A DNA stretch of 64,000 bases from assembly GCA_027452005.1 (NCBI GenBank), contig DAIDHF010000004.1, positions 40,732 through 104,731 on the forward strand, read 5' to 3'. This document shows positions 28,785 to 38,028 of this stretch, piece after piece. This DNA comes from Acidimicrobiales bacterium. Lineage in GTDB: Bacteria; Actinomycetota; Acidimicrobiia; Acidimicrobiales; JAKAVM01. Each line of letters opens with the position of its first letter. Within the stretch, counting starts at the first letter, position 1. The notes below the pieces were generated by a model. It saw only the letters and a program-made list of their open reading frames with translations, was not told where the DNA came from and ran no database searches. A program made the translations under genes and the position numbers.

Positions 28785-29659
28785 CTACGCCATTTGAGAA
28801 AGTTACTCAAGTTTTGCCAGTGCATGGCCGACCCGGGCTATATAGGGGCGAAATCGATAATAACTGGAATGCCCCAATAATTCCCCATGGCGGGGTGATG
28901 ACCACGTTTGCCCTGCGCGCCATGCAATCCGAACTTGCAAATCCCGACCAAACTCTTCGAAGTGTAACGACGGTATTCGCTGGCCAAGTTGTGCCAGGTC
29001 CGATCGAGGTAGACGTACATATCCTCAGGAGTGGGAAAAGTGCTTCGCAGATGTATGCTTCGGTTGCAAATAGTGGATCTAAGGTCGGTCACAGTACGAT
29101 AGCGGTATTCGGCGGAACTCGCTTGGGATTCTCGTTCTGCGATCTTACTATGCCTAGTGTACCACCTGTGGAGGATTGTAGGTCATTTTGGGACGACCCT
29201 CCTGAAGATTTCAAGCGGAGTTTCAATCCGACTTTTTGGCGAAACGTTGAAGGTAGAAATGCCATCGGCCATGCCCCGTGGGAGCACTGGGAGCCCGGGA
29301 CCTCCGAACGGGCCTATTGGTATAGATTTCTTGAGACTCCTCGCCTTGCAGATGGAACCATTGATCCGTTCGCAATTGTAACCCTGTGCGATACAATGCC
29401 TGGAGCAATTGGAGAGAAAATTGGCCCCTCTAAGCAGATCTGGACTTCTCCCTCTGCTGATCTTACGGTTCATCTGGTGGGCAAGGCTAGGTCCGAGTGG
29501 CTTTTAGCCCACAACAGGGCCAGGCAGGCCGGTGACGGGTATGCGTCAGTTGAAATGAATCTTTGGGACCAGTACGGCGGGCTGGTTGCCTGTGCAACCC
29601 AGGTCTGTATATTTTCATTCCCACAAGGAGTGCTGGATACCAGTGGCCAAGTTGTATGA
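28781..29659 (+). CDS. Acyl-CoA thioesterase-like (thioesterase family) protein
   Basis: ORF from 28757; GTGA overlap start at 28781 preferred. GRPGLYRGEIDNNWNAPIIPHGGVMTTFALRAMQ, hotdog-like features. Confidence 0.78.
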   Translation: MTTPFEKVTQVLPVHGRPGLYRGEIDNNWNAPIIPHGGVMTTFALRAMQSELANPDQTLRSVTTVFAGQVVPGPIEVDVHILRSGKSASQMYASVANSGSKVGHSTIAVFGGTRLGFSFCDLTMPSVPPVEDCRSFWDDPPEDFKRSFNPTFWRNVEGRNAIGHAPWEHWEPGTSERAYWYRFLETPRLADGTIDPFAIVTLCDTMPGAIGEKIGPSKQIWTSPSADLTVHLVGKARSEWLLAHNRARQAGDGYASVEMNLWDQYGGLVACATQVCIFSFPQGVLDTSGQVV

Positions 29660-29690
29660 TTTAGGCGATACCTACATTCAACTTGAGACG

Positions 29691-29735
29691 TTCATCTAGC
29701 GTTTAGTTTTTGGTCTTAGGCCGAAAATAGATGAA
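29691..29735. terminator. Probable bidirectional intrinsic terminator between convergent genes
   Basis: TTTTTGG (29707-29713) tcttagg CCGAAAA (29721-29727), flanked by TTCATCTA (29691-29698)/TAGATGAA (29728-29735). Confidence 0.65.
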
Positions 29736-29765
29736 TCAGCTACTGGATGATAATAGCGCATGCAT

Positions 29766-30740
29766 CTAGACGGAGTTGTTCTTTGGTACTTTCCCAGTGC
29801 GCTCTAGCCAGACCTGTTCCCAGTAGCTACTGGCATCCTTGGGATCTTTGGGTTCAAGTGTTTCACCGGAATTTCGTTGATCTTGAGGTGATTGAACTCT
29901 GGAGGCGATCTCATCGAGACGCTTGGCATGGCGTTCCTCCGAACGGAACCATTGCACGAATATCGGGAAAAACCCTACAAAGGCGGTAAAGTCAGTCGCA
30001 ATCCACAGAATCGATCCTCCGGCGTGCGTACCGTACAGGTTATACATCGAGGCAATTGGGCGATGCATAGAGATAATAGCTATCCCGAGCCAGGTTTCAA
30101 CTGGCCCACCCAGCAGTACGTTTAGCATCCGACCCGGGTAGCCCATCTTCCAGTGCACGATGGGGTCAATCCCTACCAGCGGCCACCAGTAAAGGGTCCC
30201 GCTAAAAAAGAACAGGATGTTGATAAGGTCCATTACCGCCATGTGCTCCATGGCGAAGTTGACAAGGGAGGTCAAAAAGAAGACGATCATAAAACCGAAG
30301 TACAAGCCCCACACGGTAACCGGATGACTTATAAACCCGAATGGCCTCGAACGCAGTATAGATAGCCACTTGGTCTTGATAGAGCGCGACGAGGTTTGTA
30401 GGAGCAGGGTCGATGGGGCCCCCAGGGCTAAAAGCGCTGGCGCTACAACCATCAAGAGGAGGTGTTGGATTACGTGAGCCTGAAAGTATGAATCAGTGTA
30501 AGTTGCTATTGGCGACTGTAATGCCAGATCGACCGTGAGTAGTCCAAGGAGGAAGCTAACAAGTCGTTTTGTCGACCAACGTCTTCCCGAACTCGCTAGC
30601 CTCCAGTCCGATTTTAGATACCAGTAGCCCACTAGAACTACCAAGACTAGGACTGCGATTGGGAACGGTGTCCATTCCCATCTAGCAAGTGAGTTGTGCA
30701 AGGTAAATTGGACGTGGCCCATGGTCATTGTTAGAACCAA
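29766..30740 (-). CDS. Cytochrome c oxidase assembly protein (CtaG/caa3-type membrane protein)
   Basis: 324 aa; QAHVIQHLLLMVVAPALLALGAPSTLLLQ, polytopic, GTHAGGSILWIATDFTAFVGFFPIFVQW. Start may be ATG at 30728. Confidence 0.85.
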   Translation of the reverse strand: MVLTMTMGHVQFTLHNSLARWEWTPFPIAVLVLVVLVGYWYLKSDWRLASSGRRWSTKRLVSFLLGLLTVDLALQSPIATYTDSYFQAHVIQHLLLMVVAPALLALGAPSTLLLQTSSRSIKTKWLSILRSRPFGFISHPVTVWGLYFGFMIVFFLTSLVNFAMEHMAVMDLINILFFFSGTLYWWPLVGIDPIVHWKMGYPGRMLNVLLGGPVETWLGIAIISMHRPIASMYNLYGTHAGGSILWIATDFTAFVGFFPIFVQWFRSEERHAKRLDEIASRVQSPQDQRNSGETLEPKDPKDASSYWEQVWLERTGKVPKNNSV

Positions 30741-30927
30741 GCCTACTGAACCACCTGGGCATGCCGCACTTATTCAATAATCTGTTCGCTGCGAGTTCCC
30801 CGTGAGTGGGAATGCGCCCTTTGAAGCGCACACCTGTTCGTTTATGAGGGGTCGGGAGGCGCTCATGGTTGCGACACTAAAGTGTTGCACCTCGACGGGC
30901 GGCAAGCTCAGTTATGATGAGGCAGCC

Positions 30928-31002
30928 ATGTGTGACGTCGAGTTCTATTCCCAGCTCCTGGTACTTGTTGATCCCTGGCAGGTTGAAGATTTGGAGATAT
31001 AG
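30928..31002 (+). pseudogene. Possible N-terminal remnant of an ISL3-like transposase
   Basis: MCDVEFYSQLLVLVDPWQVEDLEI* resembles the N-terminal 'D.xLY..LLGL..PW.V..V.LD' pattern I associate with ISL3-family transposases; stop immediately after; no C-terminal part found. Confidence 0.3.
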
Positions 31003-31348
31003 GGTTTGATCTCTGCCAATTGCATCACCAGTGTTACCGTCGAGAACAAAGTCAAAGTCTCAAGGCTTGTAATTTGGTTGGACTAATTCTTGAGGAAGAC
31101 TCATTGTAAGAGCCAAAAGGCAAATATAGATCTCATGGTCATGAGCTATTTTGCAGCTAGTGGGGATTCCCCGTTGCATTAGCTTTGATAATCACGTAAG
31201 GTGACTACTTAGTTACGAAGAGATGTGGGGAGTATATGGGTTTGGAGTGTACCCGAGAAAGACGGGCGTGGCACACACGTAGCATTTCGTGGGTGTTTGT
31301 GGAGGCAATGGGGTTGAAATACTAATAATTGTCTCAAGGAGATAGAGA

Positions 31349-32161
31349 TTGTCGCTTGTTAGTAAACGCTGGAAGTTCATTGCTGTCGCCACATCTTGTC
31401 TTGTTATATTCATTGCTGGTGCGCTCGTTTGGCTGAGTAGCTCAAGTACTCCAACTAAACATAAAAGACGAGCGGTGATCCATCACAGGTTAAATGCTGC
31501 AAATCCTAATTTTATTAGAGGAGTCGCGCCTACTGCCGCGCTATCCTATTTGGATAAAAGCCATATTACAGTCTCGGTAAATAAAAAAGTTATCCCGAGT
31601 ACGGTCTTGGCGCTATTGGTGAGCGACTCTTCTCAATTAGCACTCACTGCGAAAGAGAGCATCCCTTCGACTACAATTGTGGCTAGACAAGGAATTGCCC
31701 AGGCGGTCCTGTATCAGATGGTTTGGGATTACGCAGTGAAGAACAATATGGTGGTTCCTCTGTCTGAGGCGAGAAGTTACGAATATACTGCCTATGAAGA
31801 GTATCGTAAGATGAAGGCTAGGTATCCAGATATTACGGAGCCATTTGGCGCCGGTACAGGAGAAAGTACTTACCAGCTTTACATGAATAGCAATACAATC
31901 CAAGCCGCACAGATGAGTCTTACTGTAAGGGCAACGTTGAAGATCCTACCTACCAATGAAGCAACAATTAATGGCGTCACTTTCTCCACAACTAGCTCGT
32001 CTCAATTACCGGCCAACTATTCCGTTTGGATGAAGACCTCGTTACCACGTTATGCGGTTTCTGTTTCGGGAATGAGTAGTTCGCAAATTCGATCGTTATA
32101 TCTATATCTGCCACCTAATGAAGGGTCAGCACAGATGCTAGATGAGGCAACGCACAAATAA
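31349..32161 (+). CDS. Hypothetical membrane-anchored/secreted protein, weakly SurA-N-like
   Basis: 270 aa from TTG with AAGGAG upstream; N-terminal TM KFIAVATSCLVIFIAGALVWL; VARQGIAQAVLYQMVWDYAVKNNMVVPLSEARSYEYTAYEEYRKMKA. Confidence 0.65.
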   Translation: MSLVSKRWKFIAVATSCLVIFIAGALVWLSSSSTPTKHKRRAVIHHRLNAANPNFIRGVAPTAALSYLDKSHITVSVNKKVIPSTVLALLVSDSSQLALTAKESIPSTTIVARQGIAQAVLYQMVWDYAVKNNMVVPLSEARSYEYTAYEEYRKMKARYPDITEPFGAGTGESTYQLYMNSNTIQAAQMSLTVRATLKILPTNEATINGVTFSTTSSSQLPANYSVWMKTSLPRYAVSVSGMSSSQIRSLYLYLPPNEGSAQMLDEATHK

Positions 32162-32502
32162 CAGGGTGACTTTCACCAATACCCTAGATGATAATTGCGA
32201 TCTGGGATTTGATGGAGCTAACCGTGGCTCAGAACTTTATCAATCTGAAGATGCTGGAGGCGGGATCGTTATAGTGCTCGTTTTCCAGGTCCTGAAGGCC
32301 AAGGTCCTGTCGCTCGACGTCAACGCAGAATTCACCAAGTCTCGCTAGTCGTACCACTAGTGCTCAATTTTCAATCCTTCAGTTAGCATCTTTCTGGGTT
32401 GGATAAAGTCACCCGAATCCGATTTCTCAAGTTGGTTGAGTCAGGGATATTTTCCAACCATAGCCATGACGGTCTCCTTTGAAATCAGTTTTGTCGTCAA
32501 AC

Positions 32503-32587
32503 CCATCAAGCCACCCCGAGGGGACTGGCAGCTTTAGTTGTCAGAGGAATCGGGGTCGAGGCGTGATAGCTGTAGTCCCGGTTACGA
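32503..32587. repeat. Copy 2 of the approximately 82-nt structured intergenic element
   Basis: CCATCAAGCCACCCCGAGGGGACTGGCAGCTTTAGTTGTCAGAGGAATCGGGGT...TCCCGGTTACGA; paralogous to 14504-14585. Confidence 0.7.
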
Positions 32588-32836
32588 CAAATACCCGGCA
32601 ATGTCTATCCCTTTCAAGTCCTCTAACGGGCAGTTGACTTAGGTTTTGAGCAAGATTCTAAGGCACTAGCAGGTCAGATTTGCTCAGTTGCCGTGGGATG
32701 GGTTGAAAGCCGTATTGGTAAAGTTTCACCGGAATCAATGGCCTCACTCGATAAAGCGTTACGGCTGCATCTGGCTCTTTGGAACAGTCAGTCAAGGCCG
32801 AGGCTAATGTTCTGGAGTTCCACTCACTCGCTCAGA

Positions 32837-34012
32837 TTAGAAGTTTGATGATCCGTACTGAAGTGCTACCCTTGTAGATGTTGGAGATGTCCAGCCCGTA
32901 GCCCCGGGTAAGTGTTGGGCTATCTGAAGTGTCTTGCCGGACGTCTCGAATTCCCATATGGACCCGTCGTTGCCCAGGACCAAACTAGACGCAGAAAAGC
33001 TGGGGGTTGCTTGGGTGGACCAAGCTCTTCGGGTCGGGAAATACTCGAGACCTAGCTGCCCAGTTGATTTAGAGTTGGCCAATACGAGCATATCCCCTTG
33101 GGAGTTCCAAGAGAGGGAACTCACTTGCGACCGGTTCCCGAGTGAAATTTGTACTGTACTCACCACCGGAGTTCCCCCGGATCCATCTACCTGTACAGTC
33201 TCGACCAAAAGTTCTAAGTGACGGGTTTGAGTTGCTTGAAGAAGAATCTCGGTTGCCGAGGCTGTACTTTCAGAGCCCAGCAACTGAAGGTGTCTTATCG
33301 CGGGTCTGAATGACCTTATGGTTTCTATCTCCTGAGGATGACTATTGTCAACCGTGTAGACCCCAAGTCCATTTGAACCCTTGCATGTTGTCTCGATAAG
33401 GGGAGTAGAAATCAAAAAATTCACTCCGACAATTTGGTCTACACTACAGGCCCCTTTTACCGCGTCCAAGGACTTCCGTGTGGCAATGATGACCCACGCC
33501 TTGAGGCCTGGGGGAGATTCAACCACGTAATTACCGAGTCCATTTTCCACTAGCGCCAGACCAGAATTGTCTGGCCCAAGGGCAAATGCAGCGGGAGATC
33601 GGGCAATTGGAGAGTCAAGTAGGCCGTTAGACCAAGTTGATCCACCGTTAACCGTAAAGATAATCGGGGTGAAGGTGAGATCAACCGATGGTCTTATCGC
33701 CACAGCTAGCTCGGTCTGATTGGATGCCAATAGGAGGCCGCCATTTGTGGCCGTCGCTGTAGCCTTGACTTGGTTGGACCACCTAGAAGTCCCCGGTTGA
33801 CGATGGAACAACTGCCAAAAGGTGTTGAATTTGTTTCCCAATTGGCCCATTGGAAAAGTTGCCCAAGTTCCCTGAGAGCTATCAACGGAGTAAGGAACAA
33901 GAGGCCGGAAAGAGTCGAAACTCCCAGGTTTAGGAGCACTAGGGGTTGTGCACCCCGCGATCAGGAGTCCGAGCATGATCGCTGCCAGGAGTGCTTTAGT
34001 CTTGCCACTCAC
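32837..34012 (-). CDS. Putative lipoprotein of unknown function
   Basis: 391 aa; MSGKTKALLAAIMLGLLIAGCTTPSAP lipobox; GGSTWSNG and similar exo-sialidase/propeller-like motifs; overlaps upstream gene by 4 bp. Confidence 0.75.
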   Translation of the reverse strand: MSGKTKALLAAIMLGLLIAGCTTPSAPKPGSFDSFRPLVPYSVDSSQGTWATFPMGQLGNKFNTFWQLFHRQPGTSRWSNQVKATATATNGGLLLASNQTELAVAIRPSVDLTFTPIIFTVNGGSTWSNGLLDSPIARSPAAFALGPDNSGLALVENGLGNYVVESPPGLKAWVIIATRKSLDAVKGACSVDQIVGVNFLISTPLIETTCKGSNGLGVYTVDNSHPQEIETIRSFRPAIRHLQLLGSESTASATEILLQATQTRHLELLVETVQVDGSGGTPVVSTVQISLGNRSQVSSLSWNSQGDMLVLANSKSTGQLGLEYFPTRRAWSTQATPSFSASSLVLGNDGSIWEFETSGKTLQIAQHLPGATGWTSPTSTRVALQYGSSNF

Positions 34013-35814
34013 GTGCGAGCAACTTCTTTTAGAAGTCCGGCAAGCTCACCAGAGAACGACGAATTCAATGCACCGGTGGCTTGGCCAGGGTCAGTGTTTA
34101 CAAGATACCTCACGTTTCCCTTGGGTCCGACAATATAGGCGATCTCTGAGTGATCAACCATCGACCCACCTGGGAGCAACTCAACTAATGCTCCTAAATG
34201 CCTCCAGACGAGGGCGAGTTGGCCATAGCTGGTCCCGGTGAGGAACTCCCAGTTGACTAGCGAACTTAGACCCTCTTGGCGATCAAAGGCCTGGAGATAG
34301 TTAGTCGAGATAAACCTGGGATTTGAATTTATAGCAACAAGTACTACCTTTTTGGAGATCGATCCAATTAGCGAATCGGCACGTTTGAACTCTTGGGCGA
34401 TCAATGGGCACGTGGAAACGCACACGTCGTCTAGAAAAGTCAACGCTACGACCTTTCCTATCAGGCTTGAATTTGAGACCTCCTGACCATTTTGATTTAC
34501 CAAGGAGAACTTAGGCAGTGGAGACACTTGGGGTTGAGGCGCTCCATTTAAGGCCTGAGTCAAAATTGAGTCGGCACTTGTGTGGGTGGCCCCGTAAGCC
34601 CCCGGAATAACTCCTATCAAGATAACCCCACAGGCCCCAATAGAGGCTGCGACCCTGAGGCGGTAGGCTGGCCCGGTTTGCCGGTGGGCAATTTCGGGTA
34701 ATTCTTCGGTGTCCTGCACTAGCTGGGTTGGTGAAATCCACCGGGCCCCGGTTAGACCTAACGCGGCCAGAAAGATGATCTGGGGGACCATTGAGTTGGG
34801 ATCTGTCCCGGTTCCACCGAGAAATCCAAGGTCTTGGACTAAGACCCACGTTACAGAGCACAAGGTAATGCCTAACAAGATTCCAACCTTGACAAGTGGG
34901 CCCTGATTGACGAACATGAGGAGGCCGACCATCAACAGCCCAAGTGTTGCGACTAAATTAACCATCCAACCATGAGCCAGGTCGAATGCAAAGATGTGTC
35001 GAAGTAGACTTGAGAGAAAGTCTGGCTGGGGAGTTTGTGACATCTGATGGATCATCAACGCAAGTGATCCCAATGATCGAGTCTTAGGAGTTCCCCCCTG
35101 CCAGAAGCCTCTTCCTGGCCAGCCCTGGAGTAGACTCATCGCAATAAATAATCCACCCAATCCTCGCTTTAGGTATCGTTGCAGTCTTTCACCCGTCCAA
35201 CCAGAGGATGGCATGAACAACAAGATGCCAGCCAGGCTATAGAACAGGGCTGCCCCGGGAAGTCCAAATAGCCAACTCTGTCCCGGTGAGCCCAGTTGGC
35301 CGAATCCTTCGCCAGCTCCCCAGACAAACAGACCCCACACAAATGCCGTTAGCCCACCATAGCGCGACCACTTAGTGTCGCCTGAGACAATCAACCAGAG
35401 ACCGAGACCAATCTGGATCCACACGATCGCCGTCGCGCTAGTTACCGGGTGATAGTTCCAGACTCCCTCGAAAAATCCCATAAACGTCGAGATCCAGGCG
35501 GGTGAGTTAGAAGCAACCGGTTTGACCACCTGGGAGGTAAATCCCAGGGGCATTGAAGACTGCATCTGAAGAAACCCGTCGAGTATCCAGAGAAGTCCAA
35601 AACCTAACCTAATTACTCGTCGAGCCAAGGGTTCACTTTTCGCTGGTACCGAGGGGATTTCCAACCTTAGGACGCGGGATCTCGACTGGACCCAAAAAGC
35701 TAGTCCGATACTGCCCAGGAGGAGAACTAGCAAAAACTGATAGAAAAGGGCCTGGTGAAAGGCAGAGATGATAATCGGGCTGTTGCTCTTGAGGCCACTG
35801 CTCATACCCGGCAT
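34009..35814 (-). CDS. Fusion protein: polytopic membrane domain plus C-terminal SCO1/SenC thioredoxin-like domain
   Basis: 601 aa; multiple TM segments, then FSLVNQNGQEVSNSSLIGKVVALTFLDDVCVSTCPLIAQEFKRA (CxxxCP) and SMVDHSEIAYIVGPKGNVRYLV. Confidence 0.82.
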   Translation of the reverse strand: MPGMSSGLKSNSPIIISAFHQALFYQFLLVLLLGSIGLAFWVQSRSRVLRLEIPSVPAKSEPLARRVIRLGFGLLWILDGFLQMQSSMPLGFTSQVVKPVASNSPAWISTFMGFFEGVWNYHPVTSATAIVWIQIGLGLWLIVSGDTKWSRYGGLTAFVWGLFVWGAGEGFGQLGSPGQSWLFGLPGAALFYSLAGILLFMPSSGWTGERLQRYLKRGLGGLFIAMSLLQGWPGRGFWQGGTPKTRSLGSLALMIHQMSQTPQPDFLSSLLRHIFAFDLAHGWMVNLVATLGLLMVGLLMFVNQGPLVKVGILLGITLCSVTWVLVQDLGFLGGTGTDPNSMVPQIIFLAALGLTGARWISPTQLVQDTEELPEIAHRQTGPAYRLRVAASIGACGVILIGVIPGAYGATHTSADSILTQALNGAPQPQVSPLPKFSLVNQNGQEVSNSSLIGKVVALTFLDDVCVSTCPLIAQEFKRADSLIGSISKKVVLVAINSNPRFISTNYLQAFDRQEGLSSLVNWEFLTGTSYGQLALVWRHLGALVELLPGGSMVDHSEIAYIVGPKGNVRYLVNTDPGQATGALNSSFSGELAGLLKEVART

Positions 35815-35876
35815 AACTCAAAGCCTACGTGCTGGGCGAAATTAGACGCAAAGGTTCGAAAGCCGGTCTATATGAA

Positions 35877-36548
35877 CTAAAGACCGTCCAGGTTCTCCCA
35901 GGAAGACATCGAGAACTCAGCCAGGCTAGATAGGATTAGGTCGCAAAAACCCCATCGCGGATGATCACGGAGAACGGGTTCTGGGACAGCCACAACTTTC
36001 ATCTCGGCTGCCTTTGCTGCCAGGGCACCAGCAAAGGAATCTTCTAGTGCCAAACAGTGACTGGGTTTGATTCCCAGGTGACTTGCAGTTGAAATGTAAC
36101 AAGCAGGGTGGGGTTTGCCATACTCCTCTTCCTGGGCTGAATGGACTACGTTTATCAAGTCCCTAATGCCCAGGCGCGCAAGGGCGACCTCAATCAAACT
36201 AGCCCAGGACGAGGAGCAGACCCCGATAGGAACCCCGTTGAGCCTAAAGAACTTGACCAACTCAATGGCCCCTTCTTTTGCTGCTCCGGACTCGCCAATA
36301 AGAGAAATAACCCGATCAACCACTAAGTGTTCGACCTCACCCACACCTCGTTGGGGCCAGGGATATCTTTCAAACCAATGCCCGATGGCCTGGTCAACGC
36401 GCATTCCTTGAGTTTCTCGGCACATCTCTTGGGTAAGTGGCACGCCGAGTGGACGCAGGATCTCAATCTCAGCCTGTCTCCAGAGGGGCTCAGAGTCAAT
36501 TAGTAGCCCGTCGAGGTCGAAAACTACAGCTTCAAGCATAATTATCAA
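35877..36548 (-). CDS. HAD superfamily hydrolase (beta-phosphoglucomutase-like)
   Basis: 223 aa; EAVVFDLDGLLIDSEPLWRQAE, VCSSSW, YGKPHPACYISTASHLGIKPSHCLALEDSFAGALAAKAA. Confidence 0.9.
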   Translation of the reverse strand: MIIMLEAVVFDLDGLLIDSEPLWRQAEIEILRPLGVPLTQEMCRETQGMRVDQAIGHWFERYPWPQRGVGEVEHLVVDRVISLIGESGAAKEGAIELVKFFRLNGVPIGVCSSSWASLIEVALARLGIRDLINVVHSAQEEEYGKPHPACYISTASHLGIKPSHCLALEDSFAGALAAKAAEMKVVAVPEPVLRDHPRWGFCDLILSSLAEFSMSSWENLDGL

Positions 36549-36590
36549 GCATTACACATTGGGGTTATACTAGAGAAAAGGAAGGCTTTC

Positions 36591-37991
36591 GTGTCAACAA
36601 CTGAACTAAATCTCGGCAAATATCAACTCGGGTGGGCAGACAAGGAAGATTACGTTTTCAAGCCCAAAAAGGGCCTTAGTGAGACCGTAGTTCGAGAGAT
36701 GTCCGAAATGAAAAACGAGCCTTCATGGATGCGCGACTTTCGTCTAAAGGCACTCAAGATGTTTGAGGCCAAGCCCATGTTGGACTGGTTCGCGGTCAAC
36801 ATGCCCGATATTGACTTTGGCGATATCTACTACTACATCAAGCCGACTGACAAGCAGGTAAATACCTGGGACGCCCTCCCGGACTCGGTCAAGAATACCT
36901 ATGAGAAGTTAGGTATACCCGAGGCTGAGAGGAAGTATCTTGCTGGTGTGACCGCCCAGTATGAAAGCGAGGTCGTCTATCACCGTAACCGTGAGGACTT
37001 AGAGGCCCAAGGCGTCCTCTTCACCGACATGGACACGGCGGTTCGTGAGCACCCTGAATTAGTCAGGAAGTGGTTTGGAAAGATCATCCCGCCAAACGAC
37101 AACAAGTTTGCCGCGCTTAATTCAGCGGTATGGTCTGGGGGCTCATTTATCTACGTCCCGCCCGGGGTGAACGTCGAGATGCCACTCCAGGCCTACTTTA
37201 GGATCAATGCCGAGAACATGGGGCAGTTTGAACGGACCTTGATAATAACAGATCAGGGTGCCCAGGTTCACTACATTGAGGGGTGTTCGGCCCCGGTATA
37301 CTCAACTGACTCCCTCCATTCGGCCGTGGTCGAGTTGGTCGCCCTAGAGGGCTCGCGCATAACTTACACGACCATTCAGAACTGGTCGTCTAATGTTTAC
37401 AACCTGGTCACCAAGAGGGCAAGGGCTGAGGCCGAAGCCCACGTTGAGTGGATTGACGGCAATATCGGGTCCCGTTTGACCATGAAGTATCCGTCTGTCT
37501 ATCTCATGGGCCCCAAAGCTTCAGGAGAGGTCTTGTCGGTAGCTTATGCCGGGACCGGTCAACACCAAGATGCCGGGGCCAAGATGGTCCACTGTGCCCC
37601 TGAGACCACTTCGACGATTATCTCAAAGTCAATCTCGAAGGACGGTGGGAAGACGACGTATCGGGGCCTGGTTCATGTGGATGAAGGAGCAGTCAAGTCC
37701 AAGAGCTATGTCAGATGCGATGCACTGCTCCTAGACGAGTTCTCAGTGTCTGAAACCAAGCCCTATATGGAGGTTGCTGAACGTGACTCGCAAATAGGAC
37801 ACGAGGCTACCGTATCTAAGGTTGGCGACGACCAATTGTTCTACCTGATGAGTCGTGGGATCTCTGAGCAACAGGCCATGTCAATGGTTGTAAACGGGTT
37901 TATTGAGCCGGTTACCAGGACACTTCCCATGGAGTACGCCGTTGAGTGGAGCCGACTTATTGAACTCCAGATGGAGGGATCGATAGGTTGA
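36591..37991 (+). CDS. sufB: Fe-S cluster assembly protein SufB
   Basis: 466 aa; EPSWMRDFRLKALKMFEAKPMLDW, SGGSFIYVPPGVNVEMPLQAYFRINAENMGQFERTLIITDQGAQVHYIEGCSAP, HEATVSKVGDDQLFYLMSRGISEQQA. Confidence 0.96.
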   Translation: MSTTELNLGKYQLGWADKEDYVFKPKKGLSETVVREMSEMKNEPSWMRDFRLKALKMFEAKPMLDWFAVNMPDIDFGDIYYYIKPTDKQVNTWDALPDSVKNTYEKLGIPEAERKYLAGVTAQYESEVVYHRNREDLEAQGVLFTDMDTAVREHPELVRKWFGKIIPPNDNKFAALNSAVWSGGSFIYVPPGVNVEMPLQAYFRINAENMGQFERTLIITDQGAQVHYIEGCSAPVYSTDSLHSAVVELVALEGSRITYTTIQNWSSNVYNLVTKRARAEAEAHVEWIDGNIGSRLTMKYPSVYLMGPKASGEVLSVAYAGTGQHQDAGAKMVHCAPETTSTIISKSISKDGGKTTYRGLVHVDEGAVKSKSYVRCDALLLDEFSVSETKPYMEVAERDSQIGHEATVSKVGDDQLFYLMSRGISEQQAMSMVVNGFIEPVTRTLPMEYAVEWSRLIELQMEGSIG

Positions 37992-38028
37992 GATTTGGGC
38001 CAAGAGGGGCATAACGACACCGAATTGG

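Noticed and set aside
30802-30927. N-terminal portion of the 66-aa ORF (MSGNAPFEAHTCSF...) as a real gene
   Set aside because: No SD or protein-like character; only the last 24 codons resemble anything, so kept only as a low-confidence pseudogene fragment.
32142-32348. 68-aa ORF after the 31349 gene
   Set aside because: Overlaps the upstream stop region, no recognisable motif, lies in the decayed-looking interval.
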